Assembly: GCF_016862455.1 (NCBI RefSeq)
Contig: NZ_BOMZ01000021.1
Location: 32,840-96,839, forward strand
Direction of reading: 5' to 3'
Length of the DNA: 64,000 bases
Source: Actinoplanes utahensis
Lineage (GTDB): Bacteria > Actinomycetota > Actinomycetes > Mycobacteriales > Micromonosporaceae
Shown: positions 1-9,796 of the stretch, piece by piece
Layout: the number at the start of each line of letters is the position of its first letter
How positions within the stretch are numbered: position 1 is the stretch's first letter
The notes under the pieces: model-generated
The model's input: only the letters and a program-made list of their open reading frames with translations
Told to the model about the DNA's origin: nothing
The model's database searches: none
Made by a program: the position numbers and the translations under genes

Positions 1-318
1 TACGAGATGGAGGCGTTCGCCATCGGCCACGACCTGGCCCGCGGGCGCAGCCGTTTCTACCGCACCAAGGCGCTGCCCAACAGCGTCATCGAGGACGCCG
101 AGACCGACGCGTTCGTCCGCGGCGAGCTCACCGAGCCCCTCGGCGACGAGGAGAACCCGATCGAGTTCGGCGAAGGGCTGCCCGACGAGCAGGAACCCGC
201 CTTCCTCGAAGTCGTCGCCGGCACCACCGACGACACCACCGAGGCCGGCGAGGAGGAGCCCGCCGAGGAGACCCGGCGGGTACGGCGTACCACCCGCCGC
301 GAACCCGTCGCCGCCTGA
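1..318 (+). CDS. C-terminal end of an unknown protein (5' truncated)
   Basis: The reading frame is open from base 1 and stops at 318, so only the last 105 residues are visible. The first 45 residues look like a folded domain end (AFAIGHDLARGRSRFYRTKA). The rest is a very acidic linker rich in Glu, Asp and Thr, followed by a short basic Arg-rich tail ending REPVAA. Such charged tails are common in actinobacterial cytoplasmic proteins and give no function. I do not recognise the family. It is followed by 253 bp without a convincing gene. Confidence 0.7.
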   Translation, partial: YEMEAFAIGHDLARGRSRFYRTKALPNSVIEDAETDAFVRGELTEPLGDEENPIEFGEGLPDEQEPAFLEVVAGTTDDTTEAGEEEPAEETRRVRRTTRREPVAA

Positions 319-571
319 GACCTTCCACCCGCCGCCGTGACCCCGGACATCGAACCCCTGCGGATCTCCGGGCGCGGCGGCGCCCGGCGGCCCGGCCGGC
401 GACCCGCCTCCCCGGCAAGAGGCGCCCCGGCCGGGCCGCTGCGGCCCGAACGCCGCCGTTCGCCCCGATTGATTCCTTCGATCGGGATGGGCCGATCGTG
501 CCGACGGAATCGGCCGCCTGTCGGAGCGGCCCGGGTGGGCTGCACGTGCCCCCACCCGGCAGACTGAACCC

Positions 572-1036
572 GTGCTGCTGAAGGAAATCCGCGCCCTCGT
601 GTCCGAGACGGTGGTGCTGTCGCCGGAGGATCAGACCGCCGAGGACGTCAACACCAACTGGTTCGGTGCTCCACCCCACGAGCGCATAAGCCTGTCCGCG
701 GACGAGGTGGTCACCGCGTTCGAGGAGACCGCGGCCGGACTGCGGCACCGGCTGGCAGGCGAGGGCCACCGGGGCACCGCGACGTTCTACGTCTGGCACG
801 ACGCCGTCGCCGGGCAGCTGCGCTGCTCGGCCGGCACCAGGAAACCCAGCGACCTGCCGTTCGACTGCGACTACCACGTCACCGAGGACCTGCGGGCCAT
901 CGTGCTCGAGTTCCTCGAGGACCGGGCACCCGGCTCGATCCTCTGGGGAGAGCTCGAACCGGTGCCGTTCCCCGACAACGACACCGAACCGTCGACGCTC
1001 GCCGTCTGGGCGTTCGACCTCACCGTCGGCCGCTGA
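572..1036 (+). CDS. hypothetical protein, 154 aa
   Basis: A GTG-started frame encoding 154 residues with no signal peptide and no membrane segment. The composition is acidic and soluble-looking, with a central segment (TATFYVWHDAVAGQLRCSAG) that looks like alternating beta strands. It ends only 4 bp before cobD, and cobD has no obvious ribosome binding site of its own, so the two may be translationally coupled. I do not recognise the family. No catalytic motif is apparent. Confidence 0.7.
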   Translation: MLLKEIRALVSETVVLSPEDQTAEDVNTNWFGAPPHERISLSADEVVTAFEETAAGLRHRLAGEGHRGTATFYVWHDAVAGQLRCSAGTRKPSDLPFDCDYHVTEDLRAIVLEFLEDRAPGSILWGELEPVPFPDNDTEPSTLAVWAFDLTVGR

Positions 1037-1040
1037 ACCG

Positions 1041-1997
1041 ATGCCTCAACGATGGGCCGCGGACGCGGCCGGACTCGTCGCGGGATACCTGCTCGACGCG
1101 GCGATCGGTGACCCGCGCCGCCTGCACCCGGTAGCCGGCTACGGCACCGCGGCGGGCGCCCTGGAACGCCGCGTCTACCGGCCGCACCGCCGGGCCGGAG
1201 CGGTGTTCACCACGATCGCCGTGGGCGTGCCCGTCCTGGCCGGGCTCGCCGCCTCCCGGGCCACCCGGCGGCACCCGGCCGCACGGTTCGCGGTGACCGC
1301 CGCGGCCACCTGGACCGTGCTCGGCGGACGGACCCTGCGCCGCGAAGCCCGGATCATGGCAGGGCATCTGGAGACCGGCGACCTGCCGGCCGCCCGGGGC
1401 CGGCTCAACCACCTGTGCGGCCGCGACCCGTCCGCACTCGACGAACCGGAACTCGCCCGCGCCACCGTCGAATCGGTCGCCGAGAACACCTCCGACGCCG
1501 TCGTCGCCCCGCTGCTGTGGGGCGCGCTGCTCGGACCCGCCGGGCTGCTGGGATACCGGGCGGCCAACACGCTCGACGCCATGGTCGGGCACCGGTCCAC
1601 CCGGTACGCCCGGTTCGGGACACCGTCGGCACGGCTCGACGACGCGCTGAACCTGGTGCCGTCGCGGCTCACCGGGCTGCTGACGGCGGCGGTGGCGCCG
1701 CTGGCCGGCGGGACGCCACGGGAGACGCTGCGGGTGTGGCGGCGGGATCGGGGCGACCACCCGTCGCCCAATGCGGGACAGTGCGAGTCGGCGATGGCGG
1801 GTGCGCTGGGGGTACGGCTCGGCGGCCGTAACGTCTACTTCGGGCGTAGTGAGACACGGCCGTTCCTCGGGGACGGGCCACGACCGTCGGCTGCGCACCT
1901 GCGGCGGGCGGCACGGGTGTCGGGGGCGGTGGGCGCGGTGACGGTGGTGATCGCGGCTGCCGTGGCGGCGGTACGAAGCAGGATCTCGGCCCGATGA
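1041..1997 (+). CDS. cobD: adenosylcobinamide-phosphate synthase CobD/CbiB
   Basis: A membrane enzyme that joins the aminopropanol (phosphate) arm to adenosylcobyric acid, making adenosylcobinamide (phosphate) in late B12 synthesis. The 318-residue product has the family length. It carries the hallmark N-terminal stretch [14 protein letters not shown] (18-31), the [16 protein letters not shown] block near residue 140, the [10 protein letters not shown] block and the PSPNAG motif before the C terminus, which ends in a hydrophobic segment. Its stop overlaps the cobQ start by 4 bp (ATGA), so the two are co-translated. CobQ supplies the cobyric acid that CobD uses. Confidence 0.95.
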   Translation: MPQRWAADAAGLVAGYLLDAAIGDPRRLHPVAGYGTAAGALERRVYRPHRRAGAVFTTIAVGVPVLAGLAASRATRRHPAARFAVTAAATWTVLGGRTLRREARIMAGHLETGDLPAARGRLNHLCGRDPSALDEPELARATVESVAENTSDAVVAPLLWGALLGPAGLLGYRAANTLDAMVGHRSTRYARFGTPSARLDDALNLVPSRLTGLLTAAVAPLAGGTPRETLRVWRRDRGDHPSPNAGQCESAMAGALGVRLGGRNVYFGRSETRPFLGDGPRPSAAHLRRAARVSGAVGAVTVVIAAAVAAVRSRISAR

Positions 1998-3520
1998 CCG
2001 GCGCCCTCCTCGTCACCGGCACCACCTCCGACGCCGGCAAGAGCGTCCTCACCGCCGGAATCTGCCGCTGGCTGCACCGCAACGGCGTCCGTGTCGCCCC
2101 TTTCAAGGCCCAGAACATGTCCAACAACTCGGTCGTCGTGGTGACTCCCGGCGGCCGGGGCGGCGAGATCGGCCGTGCCCAGGCGATGCAGGCCGCCGCC
2201 TGCGGCATCGCCCCCGATCTGCGTTTCAACCCGGTTCTGCTGAAACCCGGCAGCGACCGTTCCAGTCAGGTCGTCCTTCTCGGTGAGGCGGTCGACACGG
2301 TCACCGCCGGCAACTACCGCGCGTTGCGCCCGCGGCTGGCGGCGACCGCCCATGCCGCTTTCGAGGACTTGCGCGCCGAGTACGACGTGGTGATCGCTGA
2401 GGGCGCCGGCAGCCCCACCGAGATCAACCTGCGCGACGGCGATTTCGTCAACATGGGTCTGGCCCGGCGGTTCGGCATCCCGGCGGTGGTGGTCGGCGAC
2501 ATCGATCGTGGTGGTGTCTTCGCGGCGTTCTTCGGGACGCTGGCCCTGCTGTCCGCGGAGGATCAGGAGCTGGTCGCCGGCTTCGTGATCAACAAGTTCC
2601 GGGGCGACCTCGGCCTGCTCCGCCCCGGCCTGGACATGATCACCGCGGCGACCGGCCGGCCGGTGCACGGTGTCCTCCCGTTCGATCTGGACGTCTGGCT
2701 CGACGCCGAGGACTCGCTGGCGTACGGGCGGACCCTGGGGCGCCCGGGACCGCCGTGCGGAACCGCCTGGCTGCGGGTCGCCGTGGTCCGCGTCCCGCGG
2801 ATCTCCAATGCCACCGATGCCGAGGCCCTCGCCGCCGAGCCGGGTGTGCGGGTGCAGTTGACCGTGGAGCCGGCCGACATCGCCGACGCCGACCTGGTCG
2901 TGATCCCCGGCTCGAAGGCGACCGTGAGCGATCTCGCCTGGCTGCGCGAGACCGGCCTGGCCGATGCGATCGCCGCGCACGCCGCCGCCGGGAAGCCGCT
3001 GCTCGGCATCTGCGGCGGTTTCCAGATGCTGTCGGAGCGGATCCACGACGAGGTGGAGAGCGGGCGGGGCACGGTGCCGGGGCTGGGCCTGCTGCCGGTG
3101 GAGATCACGTTCGCGGCCCGCAAGACCTTGGCGAGGTCCGCGGGGGCGGGGCTGGGCGCGCCGGCGAGCGGCTACGAGATCCATCACGGGTACGTCTCCG
3201 CGGGCGCCCCGGAGCCGTTGCTGCGTTACGACGACGGCCGGGCGGAGGGCGCTGTGGCCGGGAACGTCTTCGGCACCCACTGGCACGGCGCGTTCGAGTC
3301 CGACGAGTTCCGCCGCCGCTTCCTCACCGAGGCCGCGCGACTGGCCGGCCGGCACGGTTTTACCGTCGCGCCGGACGTCCGGTTCGCCGGGGTCCGGGAG
3401 CGTGCCCTGGACGTCCTGGGTGATCTGGTGGCCGAGCATCTCGACACGGACGCGCTGTGGCGCCTGATCGAGAAGGGGCCCACGCCGGGTCTGCCGTTCG
3501 TACCCCCAGGCGCCCCGTAA
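1994..3520 (+). CDS. cobQ: cobyric acid synthase CobQ/CbiP
   Basis: Glutamine-dependent ligase that amidates the b, d, e and g side chains of adenosylcobyrinic acid a,c-diamide in the cytoplasm. At 508 residues it is full length. The N-terminal dethiobiotin-synthetase-like ATPase domain begins with GTTSDAGKS (9-17) and contains [10 protein letters not shown]. The C-terminal class I glutaminase domain has the nucleophile Cys340 in GICGGFQML and the catalytic His in GTHWHGAFE (about 431). Unlike the CobB of this window, the glutaminase triad is intact. It overlaps cobD by 4 bp. Confidence 0.96.
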   Translation: MTGALLVTGTTSDAGKSVLTAGICRWLHRNGVRVAPFKAQNMSNNSVVVVTPGGRGGEIGRAQAMQAAACGIAPDLRFNPVLLKPGSDRSSQVVLLGEAVDTVTAGNYRALRPRLAATAHAAFEDLRAEYDVVIAEGAGSPTEINLRDGDFVNMGLARRFGIPAVVVGDIDRGGVFAAFFGTLALLSAEDQELVAGFVINKFRGDLGLLRPGLDMITAATGRPVHGVLPFDLDVWLDAEDSLAYGRTLGRPGPPCGTAWLRVAVVRVPRISNATDAEALAAEPGVRVQLTVEPADIADADLVVIPGSKATVSDLAWLRETGLADAIAAHAAAGKPLLGICGGFQMLSERIHDEVESGRGTVPGLGLLPVEITFAARKTLARSAGAGLGAPASGYEIHHGYVSAGAPEPLLRYDDGRAEGAVAGNVFGTHWHGAFESDEFRRRFLTEAARLAGRHGFTVAPDVRFAGVRERALDVLGDLVAEHLDTDALWRLIEKGPTPGLPFVPPGAP

Positions 3521-3617
3521 GGGACTTCTCAGGGGCCACGCGTTGCGCCGTCGGCGTACGTTGGGCGCGGAAGCGCGGCCCCTGCGCCGCGGCAGCGGCG
3601 AGAACGGGGTGAGGTTC

Positions 3618-4697
3618 ATGACCACCGAGGACGACAACCGGCCGGCACGCCGTCGCGTGACCCTGACCGGCATCAGTTCGCGGGCCTGGGAGCATCCGGC
3701 CGACCGGGGCGCCCTGTCCGCCTTGCGCGAGCTGCGTGGTTTCGACGACGTGGTGAAGACGTTCTTCGGCATGTGGAACGAGCGGGGTTTCCGGCTGATG
3801 TTCCTCGCCGGGGGCATCCGCGTCGACCACCGGCAGTACCCGCGGGTGTACCAGCTCTATGCCGAGGCGGGCACGGCGATCGATGTGGCCGAGCTGCCCG
3901 AGCTCTACATCACACAGAACCCGATGATCACCGGGCAGGCCATCGGCTTGGACAAGCCGTTCATCACGCTCTCGACGGGCGCGGTGGAGCGGCTCGACGA
4001 CGACGAGTTGCGGGCCCTGCTGGGGCACGAGCTGGGTCACGTGCGCAGTGGCCACGCGGTCTACAAGACGATCATGAAGATCCTGACCGGCTGGCTGACC
4101 AGCCTGAGCTGGCTGCCGGTGGGCGTGTTCGCGCTCCGGGCGATCATCGCGGCGATGTACGAGTGGTGGCGCAAGGCGGAGCTGTCCGCCGACCGGGCCG
4201 GTCTGCTCGCCGGTCAGGACCCGGCCGCTTCTTTGCGCCTTCTGATGAAACTGGCGGGTGGTGGCGATCTTTCGCAGATCGACACCGCGGCGTTCCTGGA
4301 GCAGGCCGCGGAGTACGAGGGCGGCGGTGACCTGCGCGACAGCATCCACAAGATCGGCCTGACGGCTTACAGCAGCCATCCGGTCCCGGTCGCCCGGGCC
4401 GCCGAGCTGCGCAAGTGGATCGACTCGGGGGAATACGCGCGGATCGTCAGCGGCGACTACCCGCGCCGTGACTCCGACGGCGACGCCTCGGTCAGCGAGG
4501 ACGTGAAGGCGGCCGCCAAGGCGTACCAGGAGGACTTCGCCAACTCGCAGGATCCGCTGGTCGGCCTGGTGCGACGGCTCGGCGGTGGCGCCGCCGATCT
4601 GGCCGGGACGGCCGCCGGTAAGGCGTACAACTGGGCCTCCGACGCGGCCCGACGCGGGCGCGGCACCAACGGCGGAGACGGTACGCCGGACGCATGA
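3618..4697 (+). CDS. M48 family zinc metallopeptidase
   Basis: Predicted zinc endopeptidase of the HtpX/Ste24 class. The zinc motif HELGH is at 137-141 and the third ligand Glu188 lies in the family signature AELSADRAGL. Weakly hydrophobic stretches (about 155-180) lie between the motifs; there is no N-terminal multi-span anchor like that of classical HtpX, so it is probably peripheral or soluble. The ATG at 3618 is preceded by GGGGTGAGG and is preferred over an upstream TTG at 3543. The C-terminal 60 residues are Ala/Gly-rich and variable. Substrate unknown. Confidence 0.85.
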   Translation: MTTEDDNRPARRRVTLTGISSRAWEHPADRGALSALRELRGFDDVVKTFFGMWNERGFRLMFLAGGIRVDHRQYPRVYQLYAEAGTAIDVAELPELYITQNPMITGQAIGLDKPFITLSTGAVERLDDDELRALLGHELGHVRSGHAVYKTIMKILTGWLTSLSWLPVGVFALRAIIAAMYEWWRKAELSADRAGLLAGQDPAASLRLLMKLAGGGDLSQIDTAAFLEQAAEYEGGGDLRDSIHKIGLTAYSSHPVPVARAAELRKWIDSGEYARIVSGDYPRRDSDGDASVSEDVKAAAKAYQEDFANSQDPLVGLVRRLGGGAADLAGTAAGKAYNWASDAARRGRGTNGGDGTPDA

Positions 4698-4748
4698 TCC
4701 ACCGGCCGGGCCGGAAAGATGTCACCTCTCCGGCCTACGATCGGCGGC

Positions 4749-6101
4749 ATGAGCCTGAGTGATTCCGATCTGCGCGCCGCGATCCGGCGCGAGATGCCCG
4801 GTGTCCGTGCCGACCTGGAGCGGTTGGTGCGGATCCCGGGCATCGCCTTCGAGGGTTTCGACCACTCGCACGTCGAGCGGTCCGCGGAGGCGGTCGCCGA
4901 GTTGTTGCGCGGGTGCGGGCTCGACACCGCGATCGTCCGGCACGGCGGCCAGCCCGCCGTGATCGGCCGCAAGGCGGCTCCGGCCGGCGCGCCGACCGTC
5001 CTGCTCTACGCGCACCACGACGTGCAGCCCGCCGGTGACCCCTCGTTGTGGACGAGCGACCCGTTCGAGCCGGTGGAGCGGGACGGCCGGCTCTACGGTC
5101 GCGGCGCCGCCGACGACAAGGCGGGCGTCATGGCGCATGTGGCGGCGCTGCGCGCCTTCGGCGATCAGCTGCCGGTCGGCGTGGTCGTCTTCGTCGAGGG
5201 GGAGGAGGAGTACGGGTCGGACTCCCTCGACACGATCATCCAGGAGCACCTGGAGGAGTTGCGTTCGGACGTGATCGTGATCGCCGACTCCGGCAACTGG
5301 GACATCGGCCGTCCCGCGCTGACCACCTCGCTGCGCGGTCTGGTCAACCTGTTCGCCGAGGTCCGGGTGCTGAAGAGCGCGGTGCACAGCGGCATGTTCG
5401 GCGGCCCGGTGCCGGATGCGCTGATCACCCTGTCCCGGCTGCTCGCGTCGCTGCACGACGACGACGGCGAGGTGGCGGTCGAGGGGCTGGTCGGCCGTGA
5501 GGGCGCCGGCGTCGACTATCCCGCAGACCGGTTCCGCAACGAGGCCGGCGTGCTCGACGGCGTCCAGTTGATCGGCAGGGGCACGATCACCGACCGCATC
5601 TGGACCAAGCCGGCCATCTCGGTGCTCGGCATCGACGCGCCGCGCACGCTGGAGGCGGCCAACGCGCTGCAGCCCGCCGCCACGGCCAAGATCGGTGTGC
5701 GGCTGGCACCCGGCCAGGATCCCGCGGCCGCCTACCAGGCGATCCGCGCCCACCTGGAGAAGCACGTCCCCTGGGGCGCCCAGCTGGAGGTCACGCTGGA
5801 GAGCGACGGCGCGCCGTGCGTCATCGACGCCACCGGCCCGGTGTATGACGCGGCCCGTGCCGCGTTCCGCACCGCCTGGGACGGCGCCGAGCCGGTCGAC
5901 ATGGGGGTGGGCGGGTCGATCCCGTTCATCGCCACCTTCCAGGAGCTGTTCCCCGGCGCCGCGGTCCTGGTGACCGGCGTCGAGGACCCGCACTCGGCGG
6001 CGCACGGCCCCGACGAGAGCCTGCACCTGGGCGAGTTCGAGCGGGTCTGCACCGCCGAGGCCCTGCTGCTCAAGAACGTCGCGGAGACACTCACGAGATA
6101 G
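4749..6101 (+). CDS. M20 family dipeptidase/metallopeptidase
   Basis: Di-zinc aminoacyl peptidase of the M20 (carnosinase/CNDP-like) family, about 450 residues, the usual length. Metal-binding and catalytic motifs are visible: HHDVQP (89-94), DDKAG (122-126) with the bridging Asp, EGEEEYGS (150-157) with the general base Glu, and the dimerisation-domain HSG. The C terminus holds a final His in EDPHSAAHGPDE. An in-frame ATG at 4719 also exists, but starting at 4749 gives the usual N terminus (LRAAIRREMPGVRADLERLV). It probably cleaves dipeptides; specificity cannot be read. Confidence 0.88.
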   Translation: MSLSDSDLRAAIRREMPGVRADLERLVRIPGIAFEGFDHSHVERSAEAVAELLRGCGLDTAIVRHGGQPAVIGRKAAPAGAPTVLLYAHHDVQPAGDPSLWTSDPFEPVERDGRLYGRGAADDKAGVMAHVAALRAFGDQLPVGVVVFVEGEEEYGSDSLDTIIQEHLEELRSDVIVIADSGNWDIGRPALTTSLRGLVNLFAEVRVLKSAVHSGMFGGPVPDALITLSRLLASLHDDDGEVAVEGLVGREGAGVDYPADRFRNEAGVLDGVQLIGRGTITDRIWTKPAISVLGIDAPRTLEAANALQPAATAKIGVRLAPGQDPAAAYQAIRAHLEKHVPWGAQLEVTLESDGAPCVIDATGPVYDAARAAFRTAWDGAEPVDMGVGGSIPFIATFQELFPGAAVLVTGVEDPHSAAHGPDESLHLGEFERVCTAEALLLKNVAETLTR

Positions 6102-6116
6102 GAAACGGGGTGGCCG

Positions 6117-7592
6117 ATGACCGAGTTGTCGTGTGAGGTGCTCGTGGTGGGCGCCGGTCCCACCGGGCTGATGCTCACCAACTGGCTGACCAGGCTCGGG
6201 GTTCAGGTGATCGTCGCGGACGGCAAGGACGGCCCGACCCGCGAGTCCCGTGCGCTGGTGGTCCAGGCGCGCAGCATGGAGATCTACGACCAGCTCGGCA
6301 TCGGCGACCAGGTCCTCGAGGCCGCGCACCGGGCCGAGGCGCTCGCGCCCGGGTTCGGTGCGCGGGCCTTCGGCCGGATCCCGCTCGGTCCGCTCGGGTC
6401 CGGTGTCACGGCGTTCCCGTTCATCGAGGTCCTCGAGCAGAGCCGCAACGAGGAGATCCTCTACGAGAACCTGCAGAAGCTCGGCGGCCAGGTGTTCTGG
6501 GAGTCCCCGGTCACCGCTGTCGTGCAGACCGACGACGGGATCGAGGCCAAGGTCGGCAACCACACCGTGCGGGCCCGGTTCTGTGTCGGCTGCGACGGCG
6601 CCAACTCGGTGGTCCGCAAGGCCCGCCGGATCGCTTTCGAGGGCGTCACCAACCAGCACCGGTTCTTCGTGCTGGACGCGGTCGGCGCCCGCGGCCTGGC
6701 GCCGGACGCGATCAACGTCCGGCCGGAGCGCAACGACTTCCTGCTCGGCTTCCCGATGCGGGCCGGTGGGTGGCGGCTGATCGGCCTGGTCCGCGACACC
6801 GACGGCGACGGCGATCTGGACGAGGACGACGCCCGCGAGCGGTTGCTCCGGACGTACGGGGTCACCTACGACCGGGCCCGCTGGTTCGCCACCTACCGGG
6901 TGCATCACCGGGTCGCGGCGGCCTTCCGGGACGGCCCGTTCTTCCTGGCCGGCGATGCCGCGCACGTGCACTCGCCGGTCGGCGGCCAGGGGATGAACAC
7001 CGGTCTGCAGGACGCCCACAACCTCGCCTTCAAGCTCGCCGACGTGCTGCGCGGCGCCCGCAAGGACGGCTGGCTGGACCGGTACGAGGCCGAGCGCCGC
7101 CCGGTCGCCCGGAAACTGGTCGCCACCACCGACCGGGTCTTCGGGTTGATCACCTCGACCCGGCCGCCGGCCCCGCTGCTGCGCCGGCTGGTCGTGCCGT
7201 TGCTGGCGCCGATCGCCGTGCGGCTGCTGCCGCGGTTCTCCGGCGGCTCCCGCCTCTTCCAGTACGTCGCCCAGCTCCGCATCCACTACCGCCTCGACCC
7301 GGCGGCCCGGGCGGCGGGCCAGCGGCGTGATCCGGTGATCGGCCGCCGCCTCCCGTGGTCCGGCGGCAACCACACCGCGCTGCGCGCCGCCTGCTGGCAG
7401 ATCCATGGGTACGGCGGGGTCACCGCGGCCGACGCGCCCGACCTCGGCCTGCCGGTGCACATCTTCCCGCCGGCCCCGTCGACAGCCCTGCGGCAGGGCC
7501 TGTTCTACCTGATCCGGCCGGACGGTTTCGTTGCCGCGCAGGCGGAACCGGGCGAGGCCGACAACCTGTTCCGGCATGCCATGGCCAGGTGA
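6117..7592 (+). CDS. FAD-dependent aromatic-ring monooxygenase (PHBH fold)
   Basis: Class A flavoprotein hydroxylase of 491 residues. The N-terminal Rossmann motif VVGAGPTGL (10-18) binds ADP, and the second FAD motif GDAAHVHSPVGGQGMN is near 279-294. The C-terminal 100 residues form the thioredoxin-like domain usual for phenol-hydroxylase/RdmE-type enzymes, which oxidise aromatic or polyketide substrates with NAD(P)H and O2. It starts 15 bp after the peptidase gene, preceded by GGGG. There is no adjacent polyketide or catechol cluster, so the substrate is unknown. Confidence 0.85.
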   Translation: MTELSCEVLVVGAGPTGLMLTNWLTRLGVQVIVADGKDGPTRESRALVVQARSMEIYDQLGIGDQVLEAAHRAEALAPGFGARAFGRIPLGPLGSGVTAFPFIEVLEQSRNEEILYENLQKLGGQVFWESPVTAVVQTDDGIEAKVGNHTVRARFCVGCDGANSVVRKARRIAFEGVTNQHRFFVLDAVGARGLAPDAINVRPERNDFLLGFPMRAGGWRLIGLVRDTDGDGDLDEDDARERLLRTYGVTYDRARWFATYRVHHRVAAAFRDGPFFLAGDAAHVHSPVGGQGMNTGLQDAHNLAFKLADVLRGARKDGWLDRYEAERRPVARKLVATTDRVFGLITSTRPPAPLLRRLVVPLLAPIAVRLLPRFSGGSRLFQYVAQLRIHYRLDPAARAAGQRRDPVIGRRLPWSGGNHTALRAACWQIHGYGGVTAADAPDLGLPVHIFPPAPSTALRQGLFYLIRPDGFVAAQAEPGEADNLFRHAMAR

Positions 7593-7644
7593 AATCCACT
7601 GTCCACAGAGTGATCACAGGGGTGGCGGGGGCGGACGATCCTGT

Positions 7645-7650
7645 TAGGAT
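7645..7650 (+). promoter_or_regulatory. -10 element of a probable leaderless transcript
   Basis: TAGGAT ends 6 bp before the ATG at 7657, so transcription would start at or next to the A of the start codon. There is no Shine-Dalgarno sequence in between. Leaderless transcription is common in actinobacteria. No strong -35 hexamer is evident. Confidence 0.5.
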
Positions 7651-7656
7651 TCGTAC

Positions 7657-7962
7657 ATGCGTTCGATTAATGCACCGACGCTCTCGGCTGCGCTGACCGG
7701 CCGCGCGTCCCGGGCCACCCCCGGCACGCGCGACCCGCTCGATCGCCTCCGCACCCGCGACCGGATCGAGTCGATCGCCCGGCTCCGTGCCGCGGCCCGC
7801 GCCCTGGGAGACGTCGACGTCTCCGGGTGGGACGACGCCACCCTCACCGATCACCTCGACGATCTCTCCAAGGTCCTCTGCTCGCTCGACGCCGAGCTGG
7901 CCCGCGTCGCCGACGCGGTGCGCGCCCGCGGCTTCCGCATCGCGGAGCCGAAAGCCGCATGA
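7657..7962 (+). CDS. hypothetical protein, 101 aa
   Basis: Small soluble protein, basic and Ala/Arg-rich in its first 40 residues and with a predicted helical hairpin afterwards (TLTDHLDDLSKVLCSLDAEL). It has no signal peptide, no membrane span and no recognised motif. The ATG has a -10-like TAGGAT immediately upstream and no ribosome binding site, which suggests leaderless expression separate from the monooxygenase gene 64 bp upstream. Codon use fits the neighbours, supporting a real gene. Function unknown. Confidence 0.6.
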   Translation: MRSINAPTLSAALTGRASRATPGTRDPLDRLRTRDRIESIARLRAAARALGDVDVSGWDDATLTDHLDDLSKVLCSLDAELARVADAVRARGFRIAEPKAA

Positions 7963-8266
7963 CATCCCTGCTCACGGTCTGCCCCACGCCACCGGCGCCG
8001 CGGCCCGAGAATTTCCTTCGGTGGTACGCGTTTCGAGCCCCGTGACCATGCGGACCCCGTCCCGGGCCGGAGGCTCGGCGCGGAAGCACCCGGCCCACGT
8101 CCGATCACGGCAGTGCCGCCGATCGTGTGCCGCTCGGCTGGGCGGCGCCGCGGCCGAGGGTGTGACGCTTGGGCGGGCGGCGTTGTGGCCGGTGGTGTGA
8201 CGCTCGGCCGGGCGGCGTTGCGGCTGCGGGCCGCGAAAACTCCGAGCTGCTGCCAGGATGGGAAAC
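7963..8266. other. gene-free stretch with short tandem repeats
   Basis: About 300 bp between a small gene and the DNA ligase gene. No frame looks coding. The right half (8126-8230) is made of degenerate 35-bp repeats listed separately; the left half shows nothing I can name. Confidence 0.5.
8126..8230. repeat. three degenerate 35-bp tandem repeats
   Basis: Units start at 8126, 8161 and 8196. Each begins TGTGNCGCT and continues with GGGCGGCG. The second and third are most alike; the first is more diverged. The array ends about 37 bp before the DNA ligase start and could act as a regulatory or structural element or be a neutral minisatellite. Confidence 0.6.
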
Positions 8267-9796
8267 GTGCGGTTCCTTGACATCGCTGCCACATCGGCCG
8301 CCGTCTCCGCGACCTCCGGGAGGAAAGCGAAGATCGAGCTGCTAGCCGGCGCGCTCCGTGGCCTCGATCCCGGCGAGATCGTCCCCGGAGCCGCCTACCT
8401 CGCCGGTGAGCTGCGGCAACGGCAGACCGGGGTGGGCTGGGCCGCGCTGCGTGAGCGCCCCGCGCCGGCCACCGAGCCCACTCTGACCGTCGCCGCGGTC
8501 GACACGGCGATCGGCGAGATCTCCACGGTCGCGGGCGCCGGCTCGCAGGCGCGGCGCAAACATCTCCTCGGCGCCCTCTTCTCCGCCGCGACCGAGCCGG
8601 AGCAGCGGCTGCTCCTCGGGCTGTTCGGCGGTGAGCTGCGCCAGGGTGCCCAGGCGGGGTTGCTCGCCGAGGCGATCGCGGTCGCCGCCGGGGTTCCGGC
8701 CACCGTCGTGCGGCGTGCGCTGCTTCTCTCCGGCGACCTGAAACTCGTCGCCGCGACCGCGCTGACCGGCGGCGCGCCGGCACTGGCCGAGATCCAGCTG
8801 CGGGTCGGTACCCCGCTGAGCCCGATGCTGGCGAGCAGCGCCCCCGATGTCGCGGCCGCCCTGGTCGCCACCGGCACCCCGGCGATCGTCGACGTCAAGC
8901 TCGACGGCATCCGCATCCAGGTGCACCGGTCCGGCGACGACGTGGCCGTCTTCACCCGCAGCCTGGACGACATCACCGCCCGCCTGCCGGAGGTGGTGGC
9001 CGCGGTCCGGGCGCTGCCGTTGCGCGAGGCGGTTCTCGACGGTGAGGCGATGCTGTTGGACGCTTCCGGCCGGCCCCGTCCGTTCCAGGAGACGTCGAGC
9101 CGGGCGGCGACCAGGGGCGCGCCGGTCAGCGGCCTCCAGCCGTACTTCTTCGATCTGTTGCACCTCGACGGCGCCGACCTGCTGGACGAGCCCGGCCGGA
9201 CCCGGTGGGCGGCCTTGGCCGAGGCCGTGCCGGAGGCCCTGACCGTCGGCCGCACCGAGGCCGGAAACGAGGAGGAGGCGGCCGCCTCGTTCGCCGCGGC
9301 CCTGGCCGCCGGGCAGGAGGGCGTGGTGATCAAATCACCCGGCGCGCCGTACGACGTCGGGCGCCGCGGCGCCGCCTGGGTCAAGGTGAAACCCCGGCAC
9401 ACCCTGGACCTGGTCGTCCTCGCGGTCGAGTGGGGCAACGGCCGCCGCCGCGGCTGGCTGTCCAACCTGCACCTTGGCGCCCGCGATCCGGGGACGGGCG
9501 AGTTCGTGATGCTCGGCAAGACGTTCAAGGGCCTCACCGACGAGTTGTTGCGCTGGCAGACCGAACGCTTCAAGGAACTCGCCGTCTCCGACGACGGCTG
9601 GGTGGTCCGGGTCCGTCCTGAGCAGGTCGTCGAGATCGCCTTCGACGGGGTGCAGCGGTCTCCCCGCTATCCGGGTGGAGTCGCCCTGCGGTTCGCCCGC
9701 GTCCTGCGTTACCGCGACGACAAACCCGCCACCGAAGCCGACACCATCGACACGGTCCGCGCCCTCGACCCCACCGGCCCACCCCCACCAGCTTGA
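8267..9796 (+). CDS. ATP-dependent DNA ligase (LigB-type)
   Basis: Seals DNA nicks using ATP. The product of 509 residues has the three expected parts: an N-terminal DNA-binding helical domain (MRFLDIAATSAAVSAT onward), an adenylation domain with the AMP-accepting Lys211 in the motif KLDGIR, and a C-terminal OB domain with motif VKVKPRH. It is a stand-alone ligase without the LigD polymerase or nuclease domains, as in actinobacterial LigB. The GTG at 8267 has AGGA at good spacing; an ATG 9 bp upstream is the alternative. Probably an auxiliary repair ligase beside the essential NAD-dependent LigA. Confidence 0.92.
   Translation: MRFLDIAATSAAVSATSGRKAKIELLAGALRGLDPGEIVPGAAYLAGELRQRQTGVGWAALRERPAPATEPTLTVAAVDTAIGEISTVAGAGSQARRKHLLGALFSAATEPEQRLLLGLFGGELRQGAQAGLLAEAIAVAAGVPATVVRRALLLSGDLKLVAATALTGGAPALAEIQLRVGTPLSPMLASSAPDVAAALVATGTPAIVDVKLDGIRIQVHRSGDDVAVFTRSLDDITARLPEVVAAVRALPLREAVLDGEAMLLDASGRPRPFQETSSRAATRGAPVSGLQPYFFDLLHLDGADLLDEPGRTRWAALAEAVPEALTVGRTEAGNEEEAAASFAAALAAGQEGVVIKSPGAPYDVGRRGAAWVKVKPRHTLDLVVLAVEWGNGRRRGWLSNLHLGARDPGTGEFVMLGKTFKGLTDELLRWQTERFKELAVSDDGWVVRVRPEQVVEIAFDGVQRSPRYPGGVALRFARVLRYRDDKPATEADTIDTVRALDPTGPPPPA

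Noticed and set aside
1835..3817. Long minus-strand open frame opposite cobQ
   Set aside because: It is antisense to a clear cobQ gene and rich in Arg, Gly, Pro and His, the usual shadow of high-GC coding sequence. No family motif is present.
4722..7577. A 951-codon minus-strand open frame opposite the M20 peptidase and monooxygenase genes
   Set aside because: Both plus-strand genes have intact catalytic motifs; the antisense frame has low-complexity composition and spans two genes and their gap.
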